Origin: Austropuccinia psidii
Lineage: Eukaryota > Basidiomycota > Pucciniomycetes > Pucciniales > Sphaerophragmiaceae
NCBI GenBank assembly: GCA_023105745.1
Contig: JALGQZ010000004.1
Location: 34,180,437 to 34,244,436 of the forward strand
DNA length: 64,000 bases
Direction of reading: 5' to 3'
Part shown: positions 1-10,921 of the stretch, in pieces
Layout of the letters: each line of letters starts with the position of its first letter
Position numbering within the stretch: position 1 is the stretch's first letter
Position numbers and translations under genes: made by a program
The notes under the pieces: model-generated
What the model saw: the letters and a program-made list of their open reading frames with translations, nothing else
Database searches by the model: none
What the model was told of the DNA's origin: nothing

Positions 1-1241
1 TGTAAAACATTACCTTGGCCACGCTGTGAGCATCAAATGCTTGATTTTATCTTTCAGAACATTTTGGCCAAAATCAAGCAACTCACCACAAGAAGGACAA
101 CCTTCAGGAATTTCTTATTTCTTTCTTTGCTCTCTTTTTTCTCTCATTTCTTTTTAATTTCTTTATTTTTTATTTTACTTGTATAATTCTTGTTTTTTTA
201 ATTTTTTTTCAAAAGCAGCAGTCAATCCTCCCATATCTTGTATTGGGAGGCTAATTAATTTATTTTTCATGTAAAAAGGGAAAATAGCAATAGTGATAAT
301 AGAGACCAACTACTAGTAATCTTCATCAAAACTTCTTCAAGGCATTTATGGCAATTTACCAGTCAAGGAGGGGATAAGAAGAAAGACATTCAAGAAGAAA
401 TCAAGATCAAAAAGAGAAAAACTGCTTCAAATGGCCCAATTGGCCAATTTCATTAATTTATGCACTTTGGCACAAATGGCCATATCAGACTTTAAAACTT
501 CAAAATAGCTCATTTTTATCATTTTTTATCAAAATATGCTTAATTATGCATATTGGCTAATTTGCGCATTTTGCGCAAAAGGCCTCTTTATCTTGTCAAA
601 AGGCTTCAAAAGGCCTTTTTTGGCCCATTTCATCATAATTGCGCATTTGCGCAGTTTGCGCAAAAATGTGCAAAATGGCCAGAATCCATTGTAAGGCCAT
701 TTTTTCTTCATTAATCATTTTTTTCAATGTTTTCACCAATATATGCCATTATGGCATATATGTGCACTTGCGCACCTTGCGCAAATTGGCCAAAAACCCC
801 TTTAATCACAAAACCAGGGATTTTCGCCAGGACTTCTGAAATGGTCCAAAACCTCAAGTGTTGGCCATTTTATGCCAACACTCTCAAGATTCAAGTTATG
901 ATGAAATCAGGTGTTCTTGGGACATAAGCCCAGGTCACCCACTTTTCAAAAGCCATGAGGATTCAAGAAAAGTTTGGTGAAGACACTCAAGACAAGAATG
1001 ACGAAATTTTAAGAAGAATGAAGGCATTTTGAAGGAAAAGAGGGAATTCAGAATCAATATCAAGGGGAAAATACCTACAAGTGATCAAATGAAGATTTTG
1101 TTTGAGTATTGACTGAAGAAGAAAGTTTAATGGGATAAATTTAAGGAATTGGGGGAAAGAACTGTATGGATTGATTGCAAGCTCATCAAGACTCACTATA
1201 CTTATGGTACTCAGAGGTCACCACTTTCAAGAGGGGGATAA
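1..1241 (+). other. Internal 3' tail of an LTR element, no convincing ORF
   Basis: This AT-rich stretch has no protein I recognise. It ends at 1229-1241 in a purine-rich tract (AAGAGGGGGATAA) directly before an LTR that starts TGTCACAG, which is how a polypurine tract precedes a 3' LTR. The stretch is therefore probably the untranslated 3' part of a retroelement whose body lies left of the window. Positions 560-785 hold a cluster of TGCGCA palindromes and TGGCC motifs, and 741-759 is a perfect inverted repeat. Short open frames here are low-complexity and not supported as genes. Confidence 0.5.
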
Positions 1242-1944
1242 TGTCACAGCCAAGGAGGCAGGGGCATTACCAATCATATTCAACAATCATTACTTCATTG
1301 ATACCCTTCAAAACCCAATCAGCAAGGGGGTTTCATTCAACATTCTCCAAAGACAGCTTTCAGACCTCAATACAGTTTCATACAGGCCTGTCATCAATAC
1401 AGGCGCAAATACCTGTATTAACTGTATAGCCTGTATTGGATTCACCAATACAGGATTCAATCCCACATCCAACTTCTTCCAGCATACAGGCAAGTATCTC
1501 AACACTCAAACTCCAAGGCTGGTATTTCTCACATATACCAGCCCCTCTTCATCCACCTGGGGGTTTTTCCCCCAGTTAATTAAAATATTGGATTTATTAT
1601 TTAATATTATTTTATTTCTCATTAAGAAATATTATTTTATTAATTATTAAGTTAGTCTTTGCCTTCCCTCACCTGTTCAGTAGAGTCCTGGTGGCCATAT
1701 CCTTTATTAATCCTTTTCTCTTTTCTGAACAGGTTGAAACAGTGGTACAGGATTATTTGTGGTTGGCTCTTTATTATTTCTTTTGTTTTTCTGTCATATC
1801 TTTTAATGCTCATTATTTTATGACTAGTAATTTATCCACTTATTTCATTACTCTTATCATTTGAGTATTTTATTCTGAGCCCTCCATAAGTAAGTCTGTT
1901 CACTGAGTGCCAGGCCCTCTTCATTTCAAAGAGCCCCTGTGACA
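1242..1944 (+). mobile_element. 3' LTR of a retroelement inserted in a Ty3 element
   Basis: The segment starts TGTCACAG and ends CTGTGACA, a perfect 8-bp terminal inverted repeat with the canonical TG...CA. It follows a polypurine tract. On its right it abuts Ty3 pol sequence abruptly, at the point matching residue ~828 of the intact Ty3 polyprotein in this window. Inside it, around 1385-1500, AATACAGG/CCTGTATT motifs recur in both orientations. The interpretation is a 3' LTR of an element that interrupted the Ty3 element at 1945; the 5' half of both elements would lie outside the window. No target-site duplication can be checked here. Confidence 0.65.
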
Positions 1945-4900
1945 CTACAACAGTAAAAACAGGCATATTACCATTGGTACCAACAAGGAAAAGAAATTTT
2001 CACTTGATATATACCAAGTTTCTACCCATGACCCACTGGAAGAGCTACTGAATGAACTCAGAGAGGGCCAGTTTAGCACTACCCTCACCAGTAAACAAAA
2101 ACTAAGTTTACTGAAGATGCTGAGAAAAAATAGACCAGCATTTTCCATTGGTGAAGAACCATTAGGCAAGATTAAAGGCCATGGTATAGAACTATATCTG
2201 GATGTGTAAATACCATATCCACCTATTCTCAGGAGACCTCCATACCCATCAAGTATGGAAACCAGGAAAGAAATTGAGAAACACATCAATGAACTCCTGG
2301 ACATGGATGTCATCAGAAAGATTATACATAATGAAATAGTGGAAATCACCACTCCTGTCCTAATCACCTGGAATGATGGCAAGTCTAGGTTGTGTGGAGA
2401 CTTTGGAGCCCTGAGCAACTACACAAAAGCAGACAGGTACCCTATACCCAGGATACCTCATTCCCTGGACAAACTGGCTAAAGCCAAATACATAACCAAA
2501 GTGGATTGTATGAAAGGCTTTCACCAGAATTGAGTCAAACCAAACTCCATGAAGTTTCTCAGAATCATATTCCATATGGGTATATATGAGTACACCAGGA
2601 TGTTATTTTTCATCAAGAATGCACAATCCCACTTACAAAGGATGATGGACACAATATTTCAAGAAGAGATATTGGAAGGCTGGATGGTAGTATATATTGA
2701 TGATATCATTATATACTCAGAGACATGGGAAGACAATTTAAAATACATAGAAAGAGTGCTAAGTAAATGTACACCCATCAATCTGAAAGTTTCACTTAAA
2801 AAGTGTAATTTTGGCCAACAAGAGCTATTAGCTCTAGGACATAAAGTCTCAGGTATTAGTCTGGAAGTTGACCACAATAAAGTAGCAGAAGTACTGCAAA
2901 AGCCAGTACCAAGAAACATCAAAGAGATGCAATCTTTCCTTGGGTTTGCTAGCTACTATAGAAACCACATCCAAAATCTTGCCCACATAACTAGTAGCTT
3001 ATACAAGCTATGTCCAAAAGATGTAGTTTTTGAAATCACCAAGGAAAGAAGGAATGCATATGAGAGGATCAAATATGAACTCAAAAATGCACCTGTGCTC
3101 ATCTTTCCTGACTTTGAACTACCATTCAAGTTTTACATAGATGCAGCATGTAGCCAAGGCTTAGGAGCAGCCCTTCACCAGAGACAAATTGTGGATGGTG
3201 AACCAAGAGAGGGAGTAATATGTTACATCTCTAGGCAGCTGAAAAATTCAGAATCCAGGTATGAGGCCACTCAGACAGAATTTCTATGCCTATTCTGGGT
3301 TCTAGAGAAACTCCATTATTATTTGGAGTGTGCAGTCTTTGAAGTCTACAGAGACTGCACAGCCTTGAAGTCTTTACTAAACATGAATACTACAAATAGA
3401 CACATGCTGAGATGGTAAATATCCATCCAGGAGTATAGAGAGAACATGACCATCATATACAAGGAAGGTAAAAGCCATACCAATGCAGATGGCCTCAGCA
3501 GATGGCCACTGGATAATGTCAAAAGCAACCCAGCTTATGACCCTGAAATTGCAGCCAGGATCCCTATCCATTTCATGGAAATAGATAGGAAGAAGAACTT
3601 CATATTTTCTTAATGGGCACCATAAAGTGATACCCTGGACAGTGGAAACACTGATTCAGAAGGGACAGAAACTCCCATACTGGGAATAAGTTCCTCAGAA
3701 CTACACAATGAATTTCTTAGTACAGTGCTGAAGTCTTATGTCAAACACAAACAGTGTGGCATATTACTACAACTCCTTCAACAAAAGTACAGGAGTCCAG
3801 AACTAGAATCCCAGCTGGAAGATCCCTGGTTGAGGGCCTATAAGGATAACAAGCTCTTCCTTATAGATGGCCTGCTCTACCACAGAGAAAAGCACACAAT
3901 TGCACTCACAGTGATAGACAGGGACCACATCTCCCTGATCCTGAAAGAATGCCATGACTGCCCCTACATTGGACACATGAGTGAAGACAGGACCAAAGAG
4001 AGGGTAGCAAGCACAGCTTGGCGGCCCAAGTAGGAACAAGAGTTGAGTGAATACATAAACACTTGTGAAAGGTTCCAGAAGGCAAATAGGAAACATGTGA
4101 AGAAGTATGGATTACTTCAACATATAGAAGAACCCAAACACCAATGGGAAACCATCAGTATGCACTGGGTTACAGGACTTGTCCCAGGAGGCAAAGAAAA
4201 CTACAATTCCTGTTTAATCATAGTTGATAGGTTCAGAAATAGTATTAGGTTGCTACCATGCCATAAAGAGGACACAGCCATGGATACTGCCCTGTTATTC
4301 TGGAATAACATCATATCTATCTGTGGAGTCCCTAAGATCATCATTAGTGATAGGGATCCAAAATTCACATCTGAATTTCGGAAATACTTGTATGACATTC
4401 TTGGGACCAAGCTTGCATTTTCCACAGCTTAGCATCCACAAACAGATGGACTAGCTTAAAGGATGATCCAGACAATGAAGGACATCATTAGAAGATTCTG
4501 TGCCTATGGCATGGAATACAAGGACCATGAAGGATACACCCATGACTGGGTTACCCTTCTACCAGAAGTCCAACTGGCTTATAATACAAGTCAGCACTCT
4601 ACCACAGGAAAAACACCTGCACTGGTAGAAAAAGGGTGGAATCCCCTTTTACCTGTGGACCACCCCACAGCCAAAGACTTCCATGAAATGTGGAAGAAGG
4701 CTTGTGACACAGCTTCCAAATGCATAGCTGAGGCAAAGGGGTATAATAAGCAGAGGTGGGACAAGTCACACATGGAACCTGACTTCAAAGAAGGGGACCA
4801 GGTGCTGGTATCTACACTAAACTTTAATAATCTGAAAGGACCTAGGAAGAGGAGAGACTCATTTGTAGGGCCCTTCACTATCATCAAATTGGTAGGGAAG

Positions 4901-5251
4901 AATGCAGTGGGGGTCAAACTCACAGAGGAGTTCTCCAGGAAACACCCAGTGTTTCCAGTGAGTTTGGTCAAACCATACTTCCAAACAGAGGAGGATTAAT
5001 TCCCCTCCAGGAAGAGGAACCCCACACCACCAGAAATAGTGGAGGTGGAAGACTCCCCTGGACCAGTGAAGAAAATAATCAGGGCCAGGAAGATCATACT
5101 TAATGGTAGGGATCAGAGACAATACTTAGTCAGAGTCAAAAACCAAACAGCTGATAAAGACAAATGGTTGGTAGAAGATGCTATACCAGATGGGAACCTT
5201 CATTTAAGGAGATTCAGAGCCTCTAGGAGGACTGAACAGTCTCATCTATGA
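1945..5251 (+). pseudogene. Ty3/gypsy pol pseudogene (RT, RNase H, integrase, chromodomain-like end)
   Basis: One reading frame runs the whole length without a detectable frameshift but with about eight in-frame stops (near 2207, 2532, 3416, 3611, 4031, 4432, 4456 and 4997). Readable parts in order are: the end of the protease-RT linker; reverse transcriptase with YIDD at about 2694-2705; RNase H with DAACSQGLGAAL near 3140; an integrase zinc-binding region (~3940-4080); the integrase core (SDRDPKF near 4350); and a GPF motif (~4868). The tail resembles a chromodomain (5039-5250). It aligns throughout with the intact Ty3 polyprotein at 37329-43037 but is clearly a different family. The gag-protease part is missing because an LTR interrupts it at 1944. 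Two stops look like transitions (CAA to TAA at 3416, TGG to TAG at 4031). It cannot make functional protein. Confidence 0.92.
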
Positions 5252-5275
5252 TGAGCCTTTTTTGGAGGGAGGGTA

Positions 5276-6653
5276 TGTCAGCCTGTGACTCAAAACCAGA
5301 GCACAAGCATGACAGCCAAATACCATAAACCAATGGTACAGCCAAGATACCACCAAAACATGGAGCTGGGCCAAATCAGCTCAAAAGGTATCAAAAAAAG
5401 AGGAAACTCAACCTTTTTCAAATATACAAGTCCCATCACCATAGGACAAAGAATGACAAAGTTATTCCTGGTCAAAGTTGTTTCTGAGCATAAACCTTAA
5501 TTTTCACCTCTCATCTGAAACACAGAGTAAGAGGCTTAACCCCACCAAATGGGTATTCAAAATGAAGCTCTAAGTCAGGGCTATCCAATGGTACCAGCCA
5601 AACTGAGATAGCATCAGTATTACTGAAGTTATGGCCAAATTCAGGCTAAATAAGGGTGAACAAAACATTCACCTCTCATCTAACTTCTACAGTTTTAGTG
5701 TGAGATACCTGAAGTGTGTTTTTTTTGCAAATAACACAATCAGGGCTATCTGATGGTTTCATTCATTTCCTCATATCTCAACTAGATCAACAGCTATACG
5801 GTAAACAAGCCCAATACAGCTTTTTGCCTAAACCACGCATGTGTACAAAAATCTTGTACATGGCATAACTTTGCCATATTTAATGATAACCATATCAAAT
5901 GAGGTACCATTGTGTAGAAAACATAAAGGGCTACGCACTGAACCAATTCTGAAGTTGATATCTCAAAAACTGACAAAGGTATGGCTTTTTTAAGGTCAAA
6001 ATCCCATAGTTTGGCCAATACAGCCTTACCATGGGATAATACCCCATAACCATGATTATGAGGTGTCAAACTGACAAAGAAGAATTTTTATACTTCAATC
6101 CCTCATAGTTCATTCAATACTGGGGTCCCATACAAGTTCTGTACAGAATTCTATGCATCATACATGTCAGAATCAAGCTGTGTGGTTCCCATATGAAAGT
6201 TTTCACCCTGTATTGGTGAAAACTGCCCAGATGTGGTTTCAAAACCGCATCTGAGCCCAATACAGGCTATACAGGCCTTTTGCAAATCACAAGCCTGTCC
6301 TAGAGTGTGAAAAATCTTCACTTCCTCTACGTGGAAAGGTCTAGCAGCCTTTTCACCCCATTTCAGGATAAAAAGGGGCCTTTTCACAGCCAGAAAAGGT
6401 TTCCTCATTCTGCTCTTGAATTCCTACGTAGTATATCTGTCAAAAACAGTTCTACTCTTGGAAAATAAACAGGTATACTTCTAATTTTAAGTATTTTAGA
6501 CTTTATTATTGTAATCCAACAGGTAAAGCTTTACCCAGGGTTTTCAATAGCACTCACCACCACTATTCTTCAATAGTAAAACCCTTTTATTTTAATAATA
6601 TACCATTATTATACCTTAATACTCTTATTTTTAATATTTATAACCGTGTCACA
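5276..6653 (+). mobile_element. 3' LTR of the 1945-5251 Ty3 element
   Basis: The LTR starts TGTCAGCC right after a polypurine tract (GGAGGGAGGGTA at 5264-5275) and ends GTGTCACA at 6653, about 1.38 kb. It lies just downstream of the pol stop at 5251, as expected for a 3' LTR. It carries CCTGTATTGG and AATACAGG motifs around 6208-6280 similar to those in the otherwise different LTR at 1242-1944. Its left partner is not in the window. The right boundary rests on the TG...CA rule only. Confidence 0.7.
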
Positions 6654-7264
6654 GTCATATTTAAGTAGTAATTAGCCTATTGATTGCTTTATCATAGACT
6701 CAACCCGACAAAGTCATTGTAGACCTATAAGCTTAATTCATAGTTATCTCTAATTGAAATTAGCTAACAGATGTTCTGAATGAATTTATGAATTCACCAA
6801 ATTTTTAAATTATTAGTTTTATAAATATATTACTATAAATAATCTTCATAATATTGATTTTAATCCCATACACTTGAGATCACAAAGGAAAAATATACCA
6901 GTTATAGTATTTATATCAAAGAAGCTATTGAAGATCTATAGTATTATACAAAAACCTACACTTATATTATATTATATCACACATATATTACATAAATATC
7001 CCTTTTATATGAAATGATACCTTACTATTACATAATTAAGTATCCTATTGTTATTTTATATAAACAATTACCTGTTTCAGCAATAAATTACTATAAAAAA
7101 AGATATAAAATTATATTAAACCTACCCAAATAGTATATATTAGTACCATTATAGTACATCAAACTCTTGTACTATTAAATCCTCACCCTTATATAATTCT
7201 ATATTATTATTTAAATATCTTGTTTCATATTTTTTAAGCTTATAGCTCACTTTTCTGTTTATTG

Positions 7265-7380
7265 ATTAAGTCTGATAGAGACTTCTAAATATTCCTCTCT
7301 AGTTTTAAAAGCCACAGTGGCAAAAATAGATTTGTAAGCTCTATAGAGATATTTTTTATTATACTCAGAGGGGAAGTTAA
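7265..7380 (-). repeat. Copia LTR fragment, reverse orientation
   Basis: Read on the minus strand, this segment resembles the end of the copia 3' LTR at 26660-26706. Shared blocks are CTTCCCCTCTGA followed by TATA, an A-rich run, then a CTCTATAGAG-like block against CTACAGAG. The match is partial and diverged, so boundaries are approximate. It suggests that this copia family is dispersed in the region. Confidence 0.45.
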
Positions 7381-8300
7381 TAAACCTTATGTAAGGTGTG
7401 GATATTAAACTTTGATTAAAAATAAAGTACTTTTCCTTTCCTTGAAATGTTTATAAGGTAAAATTTAATTAAAAGTAGTAAATATTAAGAGTTTTAAGAG
7501 AAAACATACCATTTTTTAAAAAACTTTGTTAGTATGAGAAAATAGTATTATAAAGATTTATTTTTTTACCAACAACAGAAATTCATCCAAAAATACTCTG
7601 CAAGAGATATTTGAGGCTACAAAATGAATTCCTTCAAGAGAAATCTAATTTTGAAGCAATTGAGAAAAGTAATTCAAGAAATAAATATGATAACAGAGGA
7701 TCTAAAAAGAATATTGAAGATAAAAAACAACCAAAAGTGACCAGAGTGAATTTGGAAACAAGGTGACAAATTTAACAGTGATGAAAGATGCCTTAATTCA
7801 CTTTTGGGGTGTTTCAAGGGTAAAAAATGATTATAGTGATTTTCTCATGTGGTTATAAGATTTTAAATTATTTAAAAAGGGTGGTTTGAATTATTCATTG
7901 ATTTTTTTAACAGTGTTTAAACCAATTATAAAAGGAAAAGCTTCTAACATGAAGAGAAAAGTGGGGAAAAGAGGACATTTCTTTGTAGCCACCAACTCTC
8001 TTACTCCAATAGTAAAATTTACTTTAATTATCTGTGAGAAACACACTGAAAAAAGAAAAGCCAATTATGAAATCATTGAACCCTGTTTTGGATCAAAAAA
8101 GGGCTGGGTGTATCCATTTTAGTCCCTTAAACCAGCCATTGCTATAGTAATACTTGGGTTAAAGCCTTCAAAACACATCAGAATGTGTTTGAGAGACCTT
8201 TTAGCCAGTTGAAACTGTTTTTAATAAGTTTTTTTAGCTCAAGAGTATTTTTACCCTTTTGGAAACAGTCAAAACTTCCCTGGTTCAAAACCTCATCATA

Positions 8301-8329
8301 AATTGAGTCACAGACCCTGTGACTCAATT
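8301..8329. repeat. Perfect 13-bp hairpin
   Basis: AATTGAGTCACAG (8301-8313) and CTGTGACTCAATT (8317-8329) are exact reverse complements separated by ACC. No coding context is visible. It could be a remnant of a palindromic transposon end or simply a foldback. Confidence 0.85.
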
Positions 8330-9097
8330 CCAGCCCAAAAGTGATGAAACTTTGCAAGAAATTTGACATCCAAGGCCTGTCAGAAAGGAATTTGGGGGAG
8401 TCTGGAACCATTGGAGCCAAGATTCCTTCCCCCCCTACAATTAATCTTTCCAATTTATTTTTTCTTTATTTCCTCATCATGTATTATACTAAAAATTTAA
8501 ATATGTAATTCTATTGAAAATTTGGAGTACGCAACTGTAATTATTGATTCCACATATGTAAATCCAAGTTAACTTATGTAATACATGTGTACATTTTGAC
8601 ATTTCAATTGAAAATACTTCAATTCCTCATAGCTTCTAAACTACACACCACACCTCAATTTTGACACAAAAATTGATGGTTAACACCACATGTGGTGTGA
8701 CTCAAGTTGAAGTTTTGAGGATTTTCAGATTTTTATACAGAAAAGACTAAAACTTAGAGTTGAGTTACAGAATTTTCACTCAGAGGTTACCCCACCTGAT
8801 TTTTTATGAGGAATCCAGTGGTGAAACAATTTTCATAAGTTTATTTTCTGGAAAAAAAAGTTATAATAATTTTTATCAATTTTTTTTTCAAAAATATTTT
8901 AATTTGAATATTTTTGATGAAAATTGATTTTTATTTCAATTTTTCCTGTAAAAATATATTCTCATATTTTTAAATTTTAATATAATTTTAATGTGAAATT
9001 CTGATCATAAATTAAATTTTCATATTTATATTTCAATTATTGTTTGTTTGATAAAAATAAATTTATTATTTATAATTATAAGTTATTCTTATTATTT

Positions 9098-9138
9098 GTG
9101 GTCTTTTGGGTATATGAAAATATCTCTAAGACTCACAC
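9098..9138 (-). repeat. Degenerate end of the Ty3-family LTR
   Basis: The sequence GTGG..TTTTGGGTATATGAAAATAT..CT...CTCACA matches, with scattered changes, the last ~40 bp shared by the LTRs ending at 17996, 26354, 37186 and 45653 (GTGGCCTATTTGGGTATGTA and on to GGCTCACA). It implies an old LTR insertion whose left part I cannot delimit. Confidence 0.5.
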
Positions 9139-9239
9139 CTTAGCACCCTTGGCTATAGTATTATTTCAGAACTTCAAAACTGTTTATCTATGACTTACCC
9201 CTAAAGGACTGCCTCATCCAATTCCATACTAGAAGGAGT

Positions 9240-9680
9240 TCCACAGAAGATGTTGAGACACTGCTTCCAAAATGTGCATCAAAGTTTTATTGATTTGTGA
9301 ACCAATTTATAATTGATAAGCAGTTTGGTATTGTTAGATGGCCACAGGGATATGGAAGACTAAAGCTTTCTTTCATGAATGGCATTTTTCCTGATGCAGT
9401 GGCATGAAGTTTTGTTCAAACATTAAAAAAAGTATGTATGAAAACATAAGCCATTGTAATGATATAGTAAATGGATTCTGGGAATTAATCAATTTTTTGG
9501 CTGAAGGGGCTAGGCTTAAAGAATAAATATGTGTTGGCTTGTAAGCATGGAAATCCCATTGCTTGCAATTACATCAAAAATCCAGGGGACTGAGTTGAAA
9601 AGTGTGGGTTTTTGATGTGGCATGCAGGCTATAAATTCCACATTTTTTGGGTGTGGTATTTTGTATATTTGACACCCCCC
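9240..9680 (+). mobile_element. Harbinger-like remnant with right terminal end
   Basis: The end TTTGACACCCCCC at 9668-9680 closely resembles the inverted terminus of the Harbinger element at 32447-48769 (reverse complement of its left end reads TTTGACACCCCCT). The preceding 100 bp also shares a CCAGGG.ACT.AGTT.AAA block with that element's right subterminal region (48650). Around 9330-9410 one frame reads WPQGYGRLKLSF followed by a FPDAVA-like string, reminiscent of the region before the first catalytic Asp of Harbinger nucleases. I could not find a left end, so this is a partial relic. Confidence 0.4.
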
Positions 9681-9697
9681 ATTATTATTATTATTAT
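9681..9697 (+). repeat. (ATT)n microsatellite
   Basis: About five to six consecutive ATT units, followed by an imperfect TATTATC stretch to about 9710. It lies immediately after the Harbinger-like terminus. Confidence 0.8.
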
Positions 9698-10300
9698 CAC
9701 TATTATCATTTACTTATTCCCATTCCTTTTATTTATTTGGTTATTTTCATCTTCCATTTTTCCAAAAAGAAAAAAAAGTGCACAAGATGTACTTTTTTTT
9801 GGTTTGTTTGCCTTAATTTTTCTACCTTTGAACAAGCTTGTTTGGATGATTATACTTCTTCAAGTAGAAACTATCACTGTTGATGCTTTTTTTGTCCAAG
9901 AAAGTAATTAAGTATAAAAGTTGTTATTTGTATTAATGGAAAGTAGTATTAGATAAAATTCTGTAAGTTTTTATTAAGAAGCAGATGCCATAAATTTTTA
10001 GAAGTAAGATGATTATTCCAAATTTTTTGAAATGATTTGATGTCAGTTGATAAAATTTCTACCATCATTTGTTTTTTTCAGATAAGTCTAAGGTTGCATT
10101 GTGACTAAATTTACAGTATCAGTTATTTTCTCCATAACAATTTTTTTACTTTTGTCTTTTATTTTTATGATCTGTTAGGATTTCTGGGATATATATGTAG
10201 TATACCTTTGATGAGATTGATAATTGCACCTTTCACTTAGAGCAGCCAGATGTTCAAGAATGCCATCATAATATTTTGGGACTCACTTGCCTCTGCTTTG

Positions 10301-10921
10301 CCTTTCGGTTGCCTTAGGACTTTAACACAATCATTCCTTCATACCATCGGGAAGTGTGTCGACGATTTAGCCACGTATTGGCTAAATCTGAAACCTCCAA
10401 AAAATCCCGAAGGGCTACTGTGAAGAGTGACACTTCATGTGAGTCTTGATGGAGTTTGCGAGGCTTGTTTGCCCTCTTGGGCTTCAGAAATCGGCAAGTT
10501 TGGGTGGTCATTCAAGCCAGAGCTCGTAAGTCAAGTCCGGTTCAATTTGCTTTTTTGTCTTGAAGATGATCTCGGAGCATGAGACTGACATTCCTTGATA
10601 TAACCAATCAACCTGGGCAGACCTCAAAGAATCGTAAGCACACGCAAGCCGGCTGACTGGAGTGGGTGAGTGATTGGAAAACCTCATTGGATTTCCTTTG
10701 AATATCTACCGATGGCGCATGGCCAGCGAGGATTTCCTTTCAGGTCCTCCAGCATAGAAGACCTCTCAGCTTCAAGGCCGTTGCGTACGGTTGTGTGCGA
10801 TTGATTGCCTTCATCGAACAGATCGCAAACCGAAACCATCACTCTGCAGTACGCTGGATGGTTCCCTGCTTGTGTTTCCCGTCATTCGTGCGATGCTTCC
10901 AATCTCCAACTTTGACTGATC
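10301..10921 (+). other. GC/CpG-richer 5' flank of the GH81 gene
   Basis: Base composition changes sharply near 10300 from AT-rich, CpG-poor DNA to CpG-retaining sequence that continues through the GH81 gene. The stretch probably holds the promoter and 5' leader. It contains a 9-bp perfect inverted repeat (GATTTAGCC 10364-10372 with GGCTAAATC 10380-10388) whose loop includes ACGTA. An in-frame TGA at 10913-10915 lies upstream of the chosen ATG. A 65-codon minus-strand frame at 10314-10511 has no recognisable domain and is not called a gene. Confidence 0.55.

Larger units (their letters stand above)
6654..10300. other. AT-rich intergenic DNA with small transposon relics
   Basis: There is no recognisable gene. 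A 78-codon frame at 7886-8122 has no family resemblance I can see. Within the stretch I recognise a copia-LTR fragment (about 7265-7380), a strong hairpin (8301-8329), a palindrome (8683-8698), the end of a Ty3-type LTR (about 9098-9138), a Harbinger-like right end (about 9240-9680) and a short (ATT)n microsatellite (9681-9697). The rest is low-complexity AT-rich DNA. Confidence 0.6.
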
